DNA of 11,538 nucleotides from positions 1 to 11,538 of the forward strand of contig JAQUUB010000125.1 in the NCBI GenBank assembly GCA_028694115.1, read 5' to 3'. A model generated the notes under the pieces. The model saw only the letters and a list, made by a program, of their open reading frames with translations. It searched no databases and was not told the DNA's origin. A program made the translations under genes and the position numbers. This stretch comes from Lachnospiraceae bacterium (GTDB lineage Bacteria; Bacillota_A; Clostridia; Lachnospirales; Lachnospiraceae). Numbering within the stretch: the first letter of the stretch is position 1; every line of letters starts with the position of its first letter. Of the stretch, positions 1 through 6,257 are shown piece by piece.

Positions 1-851
1 ACTCCTGCCATAGTGAGCCAGCCAATGGAATCTCCAAACAATCCTGCTGTAGCCCCTTTTCGAATCAACTTATACTGAAACTTTTTATTGTCTTTTGCTA
101 ACTGCGCAGGCAGAGACAGATACGCTCCTCTTATTTTAGTGCTCTCACTTACCGTTGCATACTTTGCCATATCTGCTGTATATGAATCCACTATCATTTG
201 CTGCATTTCCGGCACATTTATCATAGATTTTTCTTCTATATATTTTTTTACTGCCGCAGGCATACCTCCCACAAATAAATATCGTTGTAATAACAGCTTC
301 AATTCTTTATGCATGCTCTCAGGCATTTCAGTCAATGTCTCAAAATGTTCTCTGACTATTGATATCAAGTGCTCCTGTCCACAAGCCATCAGAAATTCAT
401 CAAATCGTAAGGGATACAAAGTTTTTATTATAATTTTCCCTACGGGAAAAGAATATTTTTCCCGATTCACCGCAACCCCCAGCAAACTTCCAGCAGCTGT
501 CACATGATACTCCGGTGCTTCTTCGCAAAAATATTTTAAAGAGGTTAGCGCTCTCTCACATGCCTGAACTTCATCAAATATCAATAATGTTTCATCCGGA
601 ATAATTTTATCTTGAAAATATTCCTCCAGAAGTCTTACAATGCGATCCGGATTCAGATTACCATCAAAATATTCTGAAACAATGGGCATTCTTTCAAAAT
701 TTACGTAAATAGTATTTTTAAACTGTTCTCTCCCAAATTGCTGCAATAAATATGTCTTTCCTACCTGTCTCGCCCCATATAACACCAGAGGCATTCGGTT
801 TACTGTCATCTGCTTCCATTGTAATAACTCTTCCCATAAAATTCTTTTCAT
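1..851 (-). CDS. AAA-type ATPase with DUF4143 architecture (3' end outside window)
   Basis: The reading frame opens at ATG 851 and runs off the left edge after about 283 codons, so the C-terminal DUF4143 part is missing. Visible are a Walker A motif GARQVGKT at residues 26-33, a Walker B LLIFDE at about 89-94, and a sensor-like HVTAAGSLLGV further on. LYPLRFDEFLMA and YLFVGGMPAAVKKYI are typical of this family. The start is supported by GGAGGAAAGTA directly before the ATG, and a near-consensus promoter lies about 45 bp upstream. These proteins are abundant in anaerobes. They are usually annotated as ATP-binding proteins of uncertain role, possibly linked to DNA or mobile elements. Two C-terminal remnants of the same family occur elsewhere in the window (1968-2002 and 5094-5292). 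The family call is secure but the function is unknown. Confidence 0.9.
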   Translation of the reverse strand, partial: MKRILWEELLQWKQMTVNRMPLVLYGARQVGKTYLLQQFGREQFKNTIYVNFERMPIVSEYFDGNLNPDRIVRLLEEYFQDKIIPDETLLIFDEVQACERALTSLKYFCEEAPEYHVTAAGSLLGVAVNREKYSFPVGKIIIKTLYPLRFDEFLMACGQEHLISIVREHFETLTEMPESMHKELKLLLQRYLFVGGMPAAVKKYIEEKSMINVPEMQQMIVDSYTADMAKYATVSESTKIRGAYLSLPAQLAKDNKKFQYKLIRKGATAGLFGDSIGWLTMAG

Positions 852-894
852 TACTTTCCTCCATTACAGCATAGAATGTCTGCTTAACAGTTAT

Positions 895-923
895 ATTATA
901 TCCTTTCTTTGTTCTATGGTCAA
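895..923 (-). promoter_or_regulatory. near-consensus sigma-A promoter of the DUF4143 ATPase
   Basis: On the minus strand TTGACC (918-923) and TATAAT (895-900) are separated by exactly 17 bp. This is the strongest promoter-like site in the window. Transcription should begin near 888 and give a leader of about 37 nt that includes the GGAGG site. Confidence 0.75.
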
Positions 924-931
924 TGGATAAA

Positions 932-945
932 TCATTTTAAAATGA
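932..945. promoter_or_regulatory. 14-bp perfect palindrome upstream of the -35 box (possible operator)
   Basis: TCATTTTAAAATGA is a perfect palindrome 9 bp upstream of the -35 hexamer of the ATPase promoter. The half-site AAATGACTT recurs at 972-980, 32 bp from its first occurrence at 940-948. Position and symmetry suggest a transcription-factor site. The surrounding DNA is very AT-rich, so chance is possible. Confidence 0.3.
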
Positions 946-1003
946 CTTATTATTAATTATTTATTTTATTTAAATGACTTTTCTCTTTTCTTAAATATAA
1001 GTT

Positions 1004-1066
1004 TTACAATGTTACCTTAAATTCCATCATCCCTTCATACGATCTTCCACTCTTATCAAATGCTAT
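1004..1066 (-). pseudogene. short 3' fragment of an unknown gene, near-identical to the fragment at 11208-11250
   Basis: The minus strand encodes AFDKSGRSYEGMMEF and then stops at 1004. The segment 1018-1060 matches 11208-11250 at 41 of 43 positions and in the same frame, where the product reads AFDKSGRSYEEMMEF. Upstream in this frame a TGA closes the reading frame after a few codons, and no start or ribosome binding site is seen. This is a remnant. The parent protein family is not recognised. Confidence 0.5.
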
Positions 1067-1226
1067 AACACTTTGAATAATTATTGTTCAGGCTGAGCGA
1101 AATCTATGTTCAGGTACTAGCAGAAGACGTGTTCAGTTGAAGCAGAATTTGCATCCATGGAGAAGTGATACATTTCTAAAATTCAGAACCCGCAAACTTA
1201 CTGGATCAATGCTTGACACAAAATTT

Positions 1227-1248
1227 TATGGCACCCGCAGGTGCCATA
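1227..1248 (-). terminator. rho-independent terminator-like hairpin after superoxide dismutase
   Basis: A perfect 9-bp stem (1227-1235 with 1240-1248, TATGGCACC) encloses the 4-nt loop CGCA. It begins three bases past the dismutase stop codon. On the minus strand it is followed by AAATTTTG, a modest T-tract. Confidence 0.65.
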
Positions 1249-1250
1249 GG

Positions 1251-1889
1251 CTATTCACGCTGTTGTATACACATCTCGTACCTTTTCTCCGCCTGCTCCC
1301 AATGGATGACATTCCAAATGTTATCGATGTAGTCTGCCCTGCGGTTCTGGTACTTCAGATAGTATGCGTGCTCCCACACATCCAGCAGGAGAATCGGTAG
1401 ATAACCTTTCTCTAACGGGGTATCCTGATTGGGCAAGGTGATGATTCGCAGCTTGCCTTTCTGGCAGACCAGCCACGCATATCCTGATCCAAATACGGAG
1501 CGTGCCGCTGCTTCCCACTGCCGCTCAAAATTTCCCAGACTGCCAAATTGTCTGATAATCGCCTGTCCCAATGGAAGTTTTGACAGGTCTGACTGGTTAT
1601 CCGCAGGATGTAATCCTTCAAAAAACAGCCTGTGATTGTAGACACCACCTGCATTATTTCTAACGGGAGTTCTCATCTCCATGGGTAAAAATGGCAGGTA
1701 CTGTAACATCTGCTCCAGAGAGAGCCTCTGTAACTCCGGATGAGCCTCCATGAACTGATTGAGGTTATCAATATAGGTCTGCAAATGCTTGTCGTGGTGA
1801 AGCTGCATAGTCTCTGCATCAACGTAAGGCTCCAGGGCATCGTATGCGTAGGGAAGGGGTTCATTTATGAATGGATAATATTGATTCAA
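1251..1889 (-). CDS. Fe/Mn-family superoxide dismutase, Mn-type signature
   Basis: This 212-residue protein converts superoxide to oxygen and hydrogen peroxide in the cytoplasm. The four metal ligands of the family are present: H31 (in LHHDKH), H86 (NNAGGVYNH), D170 and H174 (DVWEHAYYLKY). Gly82 and Gln155 (NQDTPL) fall where Mn-type enzymes carry Gly and Gln, whereas iron types place the Gln in the first of these motifs. Mn or cambialistic use is therefore predicted, not proven. Length is normal. The start is TTG at 1889, preceded by AAGGAAG at suitable spacing, and there is no in-frame ATG upstream. The gene stands alone between a terminator and gene debris. It is an oxygen-defence gene in what looks like an anaerobe. 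Confidence 0.95.
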   Translation of the reverse strand: MNQYYPFINEPLPYAYDALEPYVDAETMQLHHDKHLQTYIDNLNQFMEAHPELQRLSLEQMLQYLPFLPMEMRTPVRNNAGGVYNHRLFFEGLHPADNQSDLSKLPLGQAIIRQFGSLGNFERQWEAAARSVFGSGYAWLVCQKGKLRIITLPNQDTPLEKGYLPILLLDVWEHAYYLKYQNRRADYIDNIWNVIHWEQAEKRYEMCIQQRE

Positions 1890-1967
1890 TATGATGCTTC
1901 CTTTTTTGTTCTTTACCTATATGATATGCGGTTTATCAGCCGTTGTGTTTTCTTTGTACTGTTAAAA

Positions 1968-2002
1968 TCAGATACAAAAGGCTGCGTAAAGAGGAATAGA
2001 CA
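1968..2002 (-). pseudogene. 11-codon C-terminal remnant of a DUF4143 ATPase
   Basis: The minus strand reads SIPLYAAFCI followed by TGA, the usual C-terminal ending of DUF4143 ATPases. The segment 1973-2001 matches 5099-5127 at 28 of 29 positions, and the latter is the end of a longer remnant of the same family. A TGA lies immediately upstream in frame, so only the tail survives. Confidence 0.6.
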
Positions 2003-2094
2003 TTCATATCATATGCAATTCCAGTACACATGCTCTTATTCCGGCTGCTATCCATAATATTAGCTTTTTATATAACTGCACTGCACAGCATAAT

Positions 2095-3006
2095 TTACCT
2101 TTTCATTTCCTTATTCTTTTCTTCCATCCATTTCTGGTATTTCTCCTCAAATAGCTCTTTAGATAAATTCAGTTTTTCCGCTCCTCGCTCTGTTGAATAG
2201 TCATTTTCAAACACCGAGCGGAATATTTCCTGTTCTCTTCCTTCTTCTCTAGCATGCTTGCGTTCCTGTTGGATGTGTTTTTCTTCATCATATTCATAGA
2301 TGCTCATGTTCTTTGCCTCCGCTCTATTGGTTGATAAAAATTCTACAAGTATTCCTTCTTCAATGCATTCTTTAATTGCTCTGTCAACTGCTTCCTCCAA
2401 AGTCATATCTTTTGCATAGGTTCTTACTTTATGGACATATTCCATGTAATCCCGTAAGGTTTTGCAATTCTCCATCAGTTCCCTATTATACCCTGGATTG
2501 ATGTTCAATATCAGTACCTTTAACTCCAGGTTTGCTTCTTCCAGCCTTACTTTATAGGCATCAGATAGATTAGACACCTGTTTTTCCGGCTGTTCATCAA
2601 CTCCATTGTAGAAAACGATAAACTGTGGTGTTGGTAAATTGATACGCTTTGATCCGTAGATATCCTCATCTTTTGTAATAATCTTATACAAATCTGCGAT
2701 ATAAAATAAATCTCTGAGCGGTATATTGGGATTATATGTAGACTGATGCTCATACAATGAAAGCCTTGCGTCTATCATAAAAGACAAATCATTTTTCATT
2801 TTCATATAAATCGCATTTTCCAGTGTGTTGATTTCCAGCTCCTCTGGATTCGTATAGTGTTTACCACTTACCGCGTTATAAAGACTTAAGAGTTCTTTTT
2901 TGTCATTGAAAATCATACGGAACATTCTGTCCTTATATTTTCTTTCTGCCGTTAGTTCTACTTTTACTCCACGGCCCGTTTTTTCTGTTACTTCTTGTGT
3001 CGTCAT
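2095..3006 (-). CDS. Rpn family recombination-promoting nuclease / PD-(D/E)XK transposase-like protein
   Basis: This 303-residue protein has the order typical of the family. An N-terminal KYKDRMFRMIFNDKKELLSLYN block (residues 23-44) leads to the nuclease core around 73-100, with D79 in SFMIDARLSLYEHQS followed by E86 and Q88 (the D...ExQ pattern). A middle region contains FIVFYNG, and the C-terminal tail is charged, Lys/Glu-rich and probably helical or coiled-coil (about 240-303). Rpn proteins are DNA endonucleases that raise recombination in E. coli. Lachnospiraceae carry many copies. AAGGAGGAAG precedes ATG 3006 at good spacing. A large branched palindrome lies just upstream. The family is confident. 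Activity of this copy is inferred from the retained acidic residues. Confidence 0.88.
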   Translation of the reverse strand: MTTQEVTEKTGRGVKVELTAERKYKDRMFRMIFNDKKELLSLYNAVSGKHYTNPEELEINTLENAIYMKMKNDLSFMIDARLSLYEHQSTYNPNIPLRDLFYIADLYKIITKDEDIYGSKRINLPTPQFIVFYNGVDEQPEKQVSNLSDAYKVRLEEANLELKVLILNINPGYNRELMENCKTLRDYMEYVHKVRTYAKDMTLEEAVDRAIKECIEEGILVEFLSTNRAEAKNMSIYEYDEEKHIQQERKHAREEGREQEIFRSVFENDYSTERGAEKLNLSKELFEEKYQKWMEEKNKEMKR

Positions 3007-3028
3007 CTAACTTCCTCCTTGTTTTATG

Positions 3029-3241
3029 GAGGCTTCTATTACGAATATCATTTTCCCGTAACTCTATTCAGAACCCCATGCGCAAAATCGCTTCTTCGAA
3101 GCTTTCCTTTTGCTTATGTGGTTACTTCGCCAAATAAATTCACAAAAATCAGCTCACTCATGCAAGCATGATTCGCATATTTTTATGAATTTGTTTGGCT
3201 CTGAATAGTTACATTTTCCTTTCGTTCCTGCGTGAAGCCTC
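3029..3241. repeat. about 210-bp branched imperfect palindrome upstream of the Rpn-family gene
   Basis: Nested inverted repeats are visible. Outermost, GAGGCTTC (3029-3036) pairs with GAAGCCTC (3234-3241). 3058-3075 pairs with 3197-3212 (core TATTCAG / CTGAATA, flanked by GTAAC / GTTAC). 3129-3149 pairs with 3179-3199 at 19 of 21 positions, and both mismatches are tolerable as G-U in RNA. An extra hairpin lies in the left half (GCTTC 3090-3094 with GAAGC 3098-3102, and GCAAAA 3082-3087 with TTTTGC 3108-3113). The result is a three-way-junction shape. It has no coding capacity. A non-autonomous mobile element or a structured RNA leader are both possible. Confidence 0.55.
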
Positions 3242-3417
3242 ATTTTGTGTTGTGAATTGTAAGCAATGATAAGACTTCTAATCTGCATTCCCGAATGGGT
3301 TTGAATGATAATAGATACGGCTATGCCGTCATTAGATTATAGAAATAACTTGCTTGTGGTTATAGTAGCATGCATAAATCACGCTGTAAAGTGTTTTATT
3401 GCCATTATTGTTATTAC
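3242..3417. other. intergenic stretch with no recognised feature
   Basis: No coding signal was found. The only structure is a small hairpin, ACGGC-tat-GCCGT, near 3317-3329 with partly complementary flanks (ATAATAGAT / ATTAGATTAT). It may be the tail of the neighbouring palindromic element. Confidence 0.3.
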
Positions 3418-3675
3418 CTAAAATGAATTCTTAAATTCCATCGCCAAGCTATCTAATACAAATTTTTCTCCGACAAAATTCGCTTCTGCAAATCTCTCGG
3501 AAGTATTTCCAATACTTAATAATGCATCAAACAATACTCTTGCATCACGTATATTATTTTTCTTTACTTCTTCCGTAATTTCTTCCAGACAAGAAAACGG
3601 AGAATCATATGATTCAGAAAAAATAATAACATCGTATTGTTGTTCTTCTAATGGTACAATTTTAAATTGGCACAT
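3418..3675 (-). CDS. RnlB-family type II antitoxin-like protein, orphan
   Basis: This 85-residue acidic protein has the family layout. An N-terminal strand is followed by SESYDSPFSCLEEI, then a helical segment, the signature ARVLFDALLSIGNTSERFAEA, and a final GEKFVLDS strand. RnlB proteins neutralise the RnlA RNase LS toxin in E. coli and T4-type systems. Gram-positive versions of about 80-90 residues are common, often without RnlA. AAGGAGATTTAT before ATG 3675 is a good ribosome binding site. A terminator at 3766-3795 separates it from the RelA/SpoT cassette, so it is probably its own transcription unit. No RnlA-like toxin is in the window. The family is assigned from remembered consensus. 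The partner is unknown. Confidence 0.65.
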   Translation of the reverse strand: MCQFKIVPLEEQQYDVIIFSESYDSPFSCLEEITEEVKKNNIRDARVLFDALLSIGNTSERFAEANFVGEKFVLDSLAMEFKNSF

Positions 3676-3765
3676 ATAAATCTCCTTGTTTTTATAATGA
3701 TTATCTTGAATATCACTTTTTATTCTTATCGTTAATAAAATTATTTGAATAATTTAAACAAAAAT

Positions 3766-3795
3766 AAGAGCAAAGAAAAAATACCCTTTGCTCTT
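3766..3795 (-). terminator. rho-independent terminator of the RelA/SpoT-DUF6718 unit
   Basis: A perfect 10-bp stem AAGAGCAAAG (3766-3775 with 3786-3795) has a 10-nt loop. On the minus strand it is followed by ATTTTTGTTT. It starts 19 bp after the stop codon of the 74-residue gene. Confidence 0.85.
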
Positions 3796-3813
3796 TGAAT
3801 AAAATATAAATAT

Positions 3814-4038
3814 TTACATAGATAGTACTTTTGAAATAAATTGACTCTCATCATCAAGAATATTATATGGTTCATATTCGCCATATGCGTTTCGATCACT
3901 CACCGTAAGTATCTGAATATTCTTCGATAAGGTTTTGTCAGTCAAATAAGAAACCAGACTTGCCAAAGTTTTATTTCTTTCGGTTTCAACCGCGTAACAT
4001 CCTTTTTCATTAAAGTCTTTTGCTATTAGATAGCACAT
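3814..4038 (-). CDS. DUF6718-like small protein overlapping the RelA/SpoT-domain gene
   Basis: This 74-residue protein begins MCYLIAKDFNEKGCYAVET and ends with NIQILTVSDRNAYGEYEPYN plus an acidic tail. It matches the DUF6718 pattern I recall from Lachnospiraceae (MCYL-A, a Gly-Cys pair, NIQ..T-S....AYGEY-PY). No function is established for the family. No transmembrane segment or DNA-binding motif is visible. Its ATG at 4038 lies inside the last codons of the upstream gene (29-bp overlap). It has its own strong site, AAGGAGG, 9 nt before the start. Translational coupling with a RelA/SpoT-domain protein and a shared terminator make an antitoxin or immunity role plausible, but that is inference. 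Confidence 0.75.
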   Translation of the reverse strand: MCYLIAKDFNEKGCYAVETERNKTLASLVSYLTDKTLSKNIQILTVSDRNAYGEYEPYNILDDESQFISKVLSM

Positions 4039-4639
4039 TCTCTAACACCTCCTTAAAATCTTCTTCAGATGCTATATCTCCTTTTTCATACATCTCTCTT
4101 AACATAATTCCAACCTCTGAATCACATATATACTTGTAGGTATATATGTGTAACCACGCATTAAATATTTTATCTTCATTTGTCATAAATTGTACTTCTA
4201 TTGGATAATGGAAGTGATCTTTTTGAAAATAAAGATGTATACCCCGATAACCATCATCATTTGCTTTGCCGAATCTCATATCGGCAATTTTAATATTTGG
4301 TGGTAGTTCTATCTCATCAAAAATCGAATAGTCACTAATAATAATTCTTAATCCCAAGATATCATTGAAAACTTCTTCAACAGGTTTCGACGGATAAAAT
4401 TTATCATACTTTAAAATGCATGATTGCATAGCCTTTACCCTACTATGAATAAATTTATTTCCTTTTGGAATTTCTATTTCGGTAAAATAAGAAATTATTC
4501 TTGATATTTCATCAAACAATTCTTCTTTTTGAAATTTGCGTAGCGTGTTTTTCAGGCTTTTTCCCAAATTGGTTTTATAGCTTATATCACTTAGCATATT
4601 CCAGTCAATTTCAATTATATTATTCACACAATACCTCAT
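4010..4639 (-). CDS. stand-alone RelA/SpoT nucleotidyltransferase-domain protein (toxSAS candidate)
   Basis: This protein of up to 209 residues has a single RelA/SpoT synthetase-fold domain and no hydrolase, TGS or ACT domain. Family residues visible (numbered from ATG 4639) are R67/K69 and K77 in HSRVKAMQSCILK, D93 in NDILGLRIII (metal-binding Asp), Y131 and H135 in DDGYRGIHLYF (nucleotide-stacking Tyr), E148 in IEVQFMT (second metal ligand), and W162/H164/K169 in AWLHIYTYK. The usual Q-x-R-T is Q-F-M-T here, so one Arg is lost. Such domains make (p)ppGpp or ppApp, or pyrophosphorylate tRNA in toxic small alarmone synthetases. ATG 4639 has no ribosome site. GTG 4627, four codons in, is preceded by TGAGG at ideal spacing and is probably the real start. 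The DUF6718-like gene overlaps its 3' end. Confidence 0.82.
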   Translation of the reverse strand: MRYCVNNIIEIDWNMLSDISYKTNLGKSLKNTLRKFQKEELFDEISRIISYFTEIEIPKGNKFIHSRVKAMQSCILKYDKFYPSKPVEEVFNDILGLRIIISDYSIFDEIELPPNIKIADMRFGKANDDGYRGIHLYFQKDHFHYPIEVQFMTNEDKIFNAWLHIYTYKYICDSEVGIMLREMYEKGDIASEEDFKEVLENVLSNSKRL

Positions 4640-4649
4640 TCTCTATTTA

Positions 4650-4678
4650 ATATAATTGTATATAAACAAAGAAAGTAA
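4650..4678 (-). promoter_or_regulatory. possible promoter of the RelA/SpoT-DUF6718 unit
   Basis: TTACTT (4673-4678) and TTATAT (4650-4655, or TATATT one base on) are 17 bp apart on the minus strand. Initiation near 4643 would leave almost no leader before ATG 4639 but about 16 nt before GTG 4627, which favours the GTG start. Matches to consensus are moderate. Confidence 0.3.
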
Positions 4679-4681
4679 TTA

Positions 4682-4799
4682 CTTATCCCTGATATCTTTA
4701 GGGATAAGCCCTTATTTATAATTGAAGCAGATACGTCCTACTGGATTTATCTGCCCAATCACTGTTTCTTATGTTTTCTGGCTCAAGCATTTACTGAGC
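4682..4799. other. three tandem hairpins upstream of the RelA/SpoT-domain gene
   Basis: Hairpin one has a perfect 9-bp stem CTTATCCCT (4682-4690) with AGGGATAAG (4700-4708). Hairpin two pairs GCAGATA (4727-4733) with TATCTGC (4748-4754), then a 2x2 internal loop, then TCC (4736-4738) with GGA (4743-4745), and a TACT loop. Hairpin three pairs GCTCA (4781-4785) with TGAGC (4795-4799). The T-tracts are poor on either strand, so these are not obvious terminators. They could be an RNA structure, operator sites or element ends. Confidence 0.4.
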
Positions 4800-5093
4800 A
4801 ACGTTTCTAAATCGTACATTTATAAAATATATTATAATTGCATTTCCATAATTATATTCTATCGTATTTTATGTAATTGTCAAATTAATTTATTTTACAT
4901 TTACTTTTTTGTACAATAAGGCTGCATTTAACTTGTAAAAGTTGCATCAACCTAGAAATTCAACCTTATTAATGTTATTGCCATTAAACAGTAAAGTTTA
5001 TGATATTTTCAAACGAATTGAAATTTCCATTTATTGTATGTCACTTAGTTTCAGCGAATAAGAAAGAAAGGTTCTAATGCGTCATAGTCCAAG
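4800..5093. other. AT-rich intergenic stretch with no recognised gene
   Basis: No credible coding signal was found on either strand. A loose inverted repeat, AATAAGG (about 4914-4920) and CCTTATT (about 4964-4970), encloses a further weak stem (TGCATTTAACTT / AAGTTGCA). There is no clear terminator for the phosphonate operon here. Confidence 0.3.
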
Positions 5094-5292
5094 TCATATA
5101 CAAAAGGCTGCATAAAGAGGAATAGACCTTACCCCGTTTTCATTTCCAAAGTTTCTTCCTGTAATACGAATAACACATTCAGGATGATACCTGTTTTTGT
5201 AATAATTCATATCCGTTGGTAAGTAAGGTCTGTGCCACGTAATTTTCAGCCACTGCTCCCTTATACACATCTGATAAATATCCATCTGTTGA
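5094..5292 (-). pseudogene. broken 3' end of a DUF4143 ATPase gene
   Basis: Two frames together spell a deleted DUF4143 C-terminus. Right after the LicD stop, one frame reads YLSDVYKGAVAENYVAQTL then LTNGYELLQKQ, the family's KGA-AENYVAQ-L motif. Another frame then gives YHPECVIRITGRNFG followed by NENGVRSIPLYAAFCI and a stop at 5094, the family's C-terminal end. About 100 residues normally between these motifs are absent, so there was an internal deletion with a frame change. The nominal 63-codon ORF (ATG 5285) is an artefact of this decay. 5099-5127 is repeated at 1973-2001 (28 of 29). Confidence 0.7.
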
Positions 5293-6249
5293 TCAATATC
5301 TATACTGTGCTATGAATTCTTCAAGGGTATGTTCATTATTCGCTTTTTCCAGTTTTTGTAATAAGATTTCCTCTTGCCCTTTATAAAATGGATAATCGTG
5401 ACCCTTGGTACTTATCACAGGAGTCATATAATCTCCATAAAGATTTGTCAAAATTTTGTCATAGTCTTTGGGGACTCTTAGATTCATACCTTCAAAAGGC
5501 ATTAAAATGGTTTCGTCATACCACTCTTTTTGAAATATTGCATTCGGATACTCAAAAAGTGCAAAAATTTTCGCAAGAGAATCACTTTCTTCCTCTTTAA
5601 AAATTCCACTCATCTGATCTACCAATCTATAAAGTTGATTCACAATTGATTGATTCCAGTCCAGCTTCACTTGACATGCATCCTCAATTTTATGAATCTC
5701 TTTGACCGTATGTTCCATGTCTTTCTTCTTTTCAAGATTTTCGGCTGTAGTAGCTATCACACCTATCAGTTCCTGCTGCACAAAAGCATCCTCTTTATTT
5801 CTGGGGATATAATCCAGGGGAAAGATATCTACACCGACAGAATATGGACACCCATGGAATTCATCCATCCACTCATGCTCCACATTAATGCATTTACTAT
5901 TTACTACTCTCATAAAATATTGATAATAATTTTCCGAAGTATATGGGCTTAAAAGTTCATAAGACTTGGGCATTTCCTTTAAAAAAAGTGTCATAAATCT
6001 CAAATAATCTTCTCTTTTCATGCAGATATCAAGATCATCATCCCATGGAATAAAACCTTTATGGCGAATGGTTCCCAAAAGTGTTCCCCAATCCGCATAA
6101 TAAGTAATATTATGTTTTTCACAAAACTGAGTAATCGTATATAATACTTCCACCTGCGCTGCCCATACGTGTTTCATCATGACACTAATTGTAAATCCAT
6201 CTCTTGTTTCTTCATCAAAATATGCTGTGGGAAATTGTAATTGTCTCAT
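5293..6249 (-). CDS. LicD-family phosphotransferase, last gene of the phosphonate operon
   Basis: This 318-residue protein carries the LicD core at residues 50-75: ADWGTLLGTIRHKGFIPWDD followed by DLDI. D70-D72 and D74 form the metal-binding acidic cluster of this nucleotidyltransferase-fold family. LicD enzymes move phosphocholine or similar groups from CDP carriers to glycans or teichoic acids at the cytoplasmic membrane face. No transmembrane helix is evident. AGGAGAATAT precedes ATG 6249. It lies 8 bp after the LicC-like gene and ends the operon. In this context the transferred group is probably a phosphonate (2-hydroxyethylphosphonate from its CMP ester). The acceptor polymer cannot be told from the window. 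No terminator is seen and the downstream DNA is a gene remnant. Confidence 0.88.
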   Translation of the reverse strand: MRQLQFPTAYFDEETRDGFTISVMMKHVWAAQVEVLYTITQFCEKHNITYYADWGTLLGTIRHKGFIPWDDDLDICMKREDYLRFMTLFLKEMPKSYELLSPYTSENYYQYFMRVVNSKCINVEHEWMDEFHGCPYSVGVDIFPLDYIPRNKEDAFVQQELIGVIATTAENLEKKKDMEHTVKEIHKIEDACQVKLDWNQSIVNQLYRLVDQMSGIFKEEESDSLAKIFALFEYPNAIFQKEWYDETILMPFEGMNLRVPKDYDKILTNLYGDYMTPVISTKGHDYPFYKGQEEILLQKLEKANNEHTLEEFIAQYRY

Positions 6250-6257
6250 ATATTCTC

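Noticed and set aside
88..507. Plus-strand open frame of 139 codons
   Set aside because: It is antisense to the DUF4143 ATPase, which has Walker motifs, a promoter and a ribosome site.
4682..4708. Terminator of the phosphonate operon
   Set aside because: The stem is good but no T-tract follows on the minus strand, and it is about 600 bp past the LicD stop.
4722..4919. Plus-strand 65-codon frame in the intergenic region
   Set aside because: Its composition is dominated by Ile/Tyr/Phe from AT-rich DNA, there is no ribosome site, and it overlaps the hairpins.
5094..5285. A 63-residue small protein after LicD
   Set aside because: Only its second half is genuine DUF4143 C-terminus. The first half is out of frame relative to YLSDVYKGAVAENYVAQ, so it is pseudogene debris.
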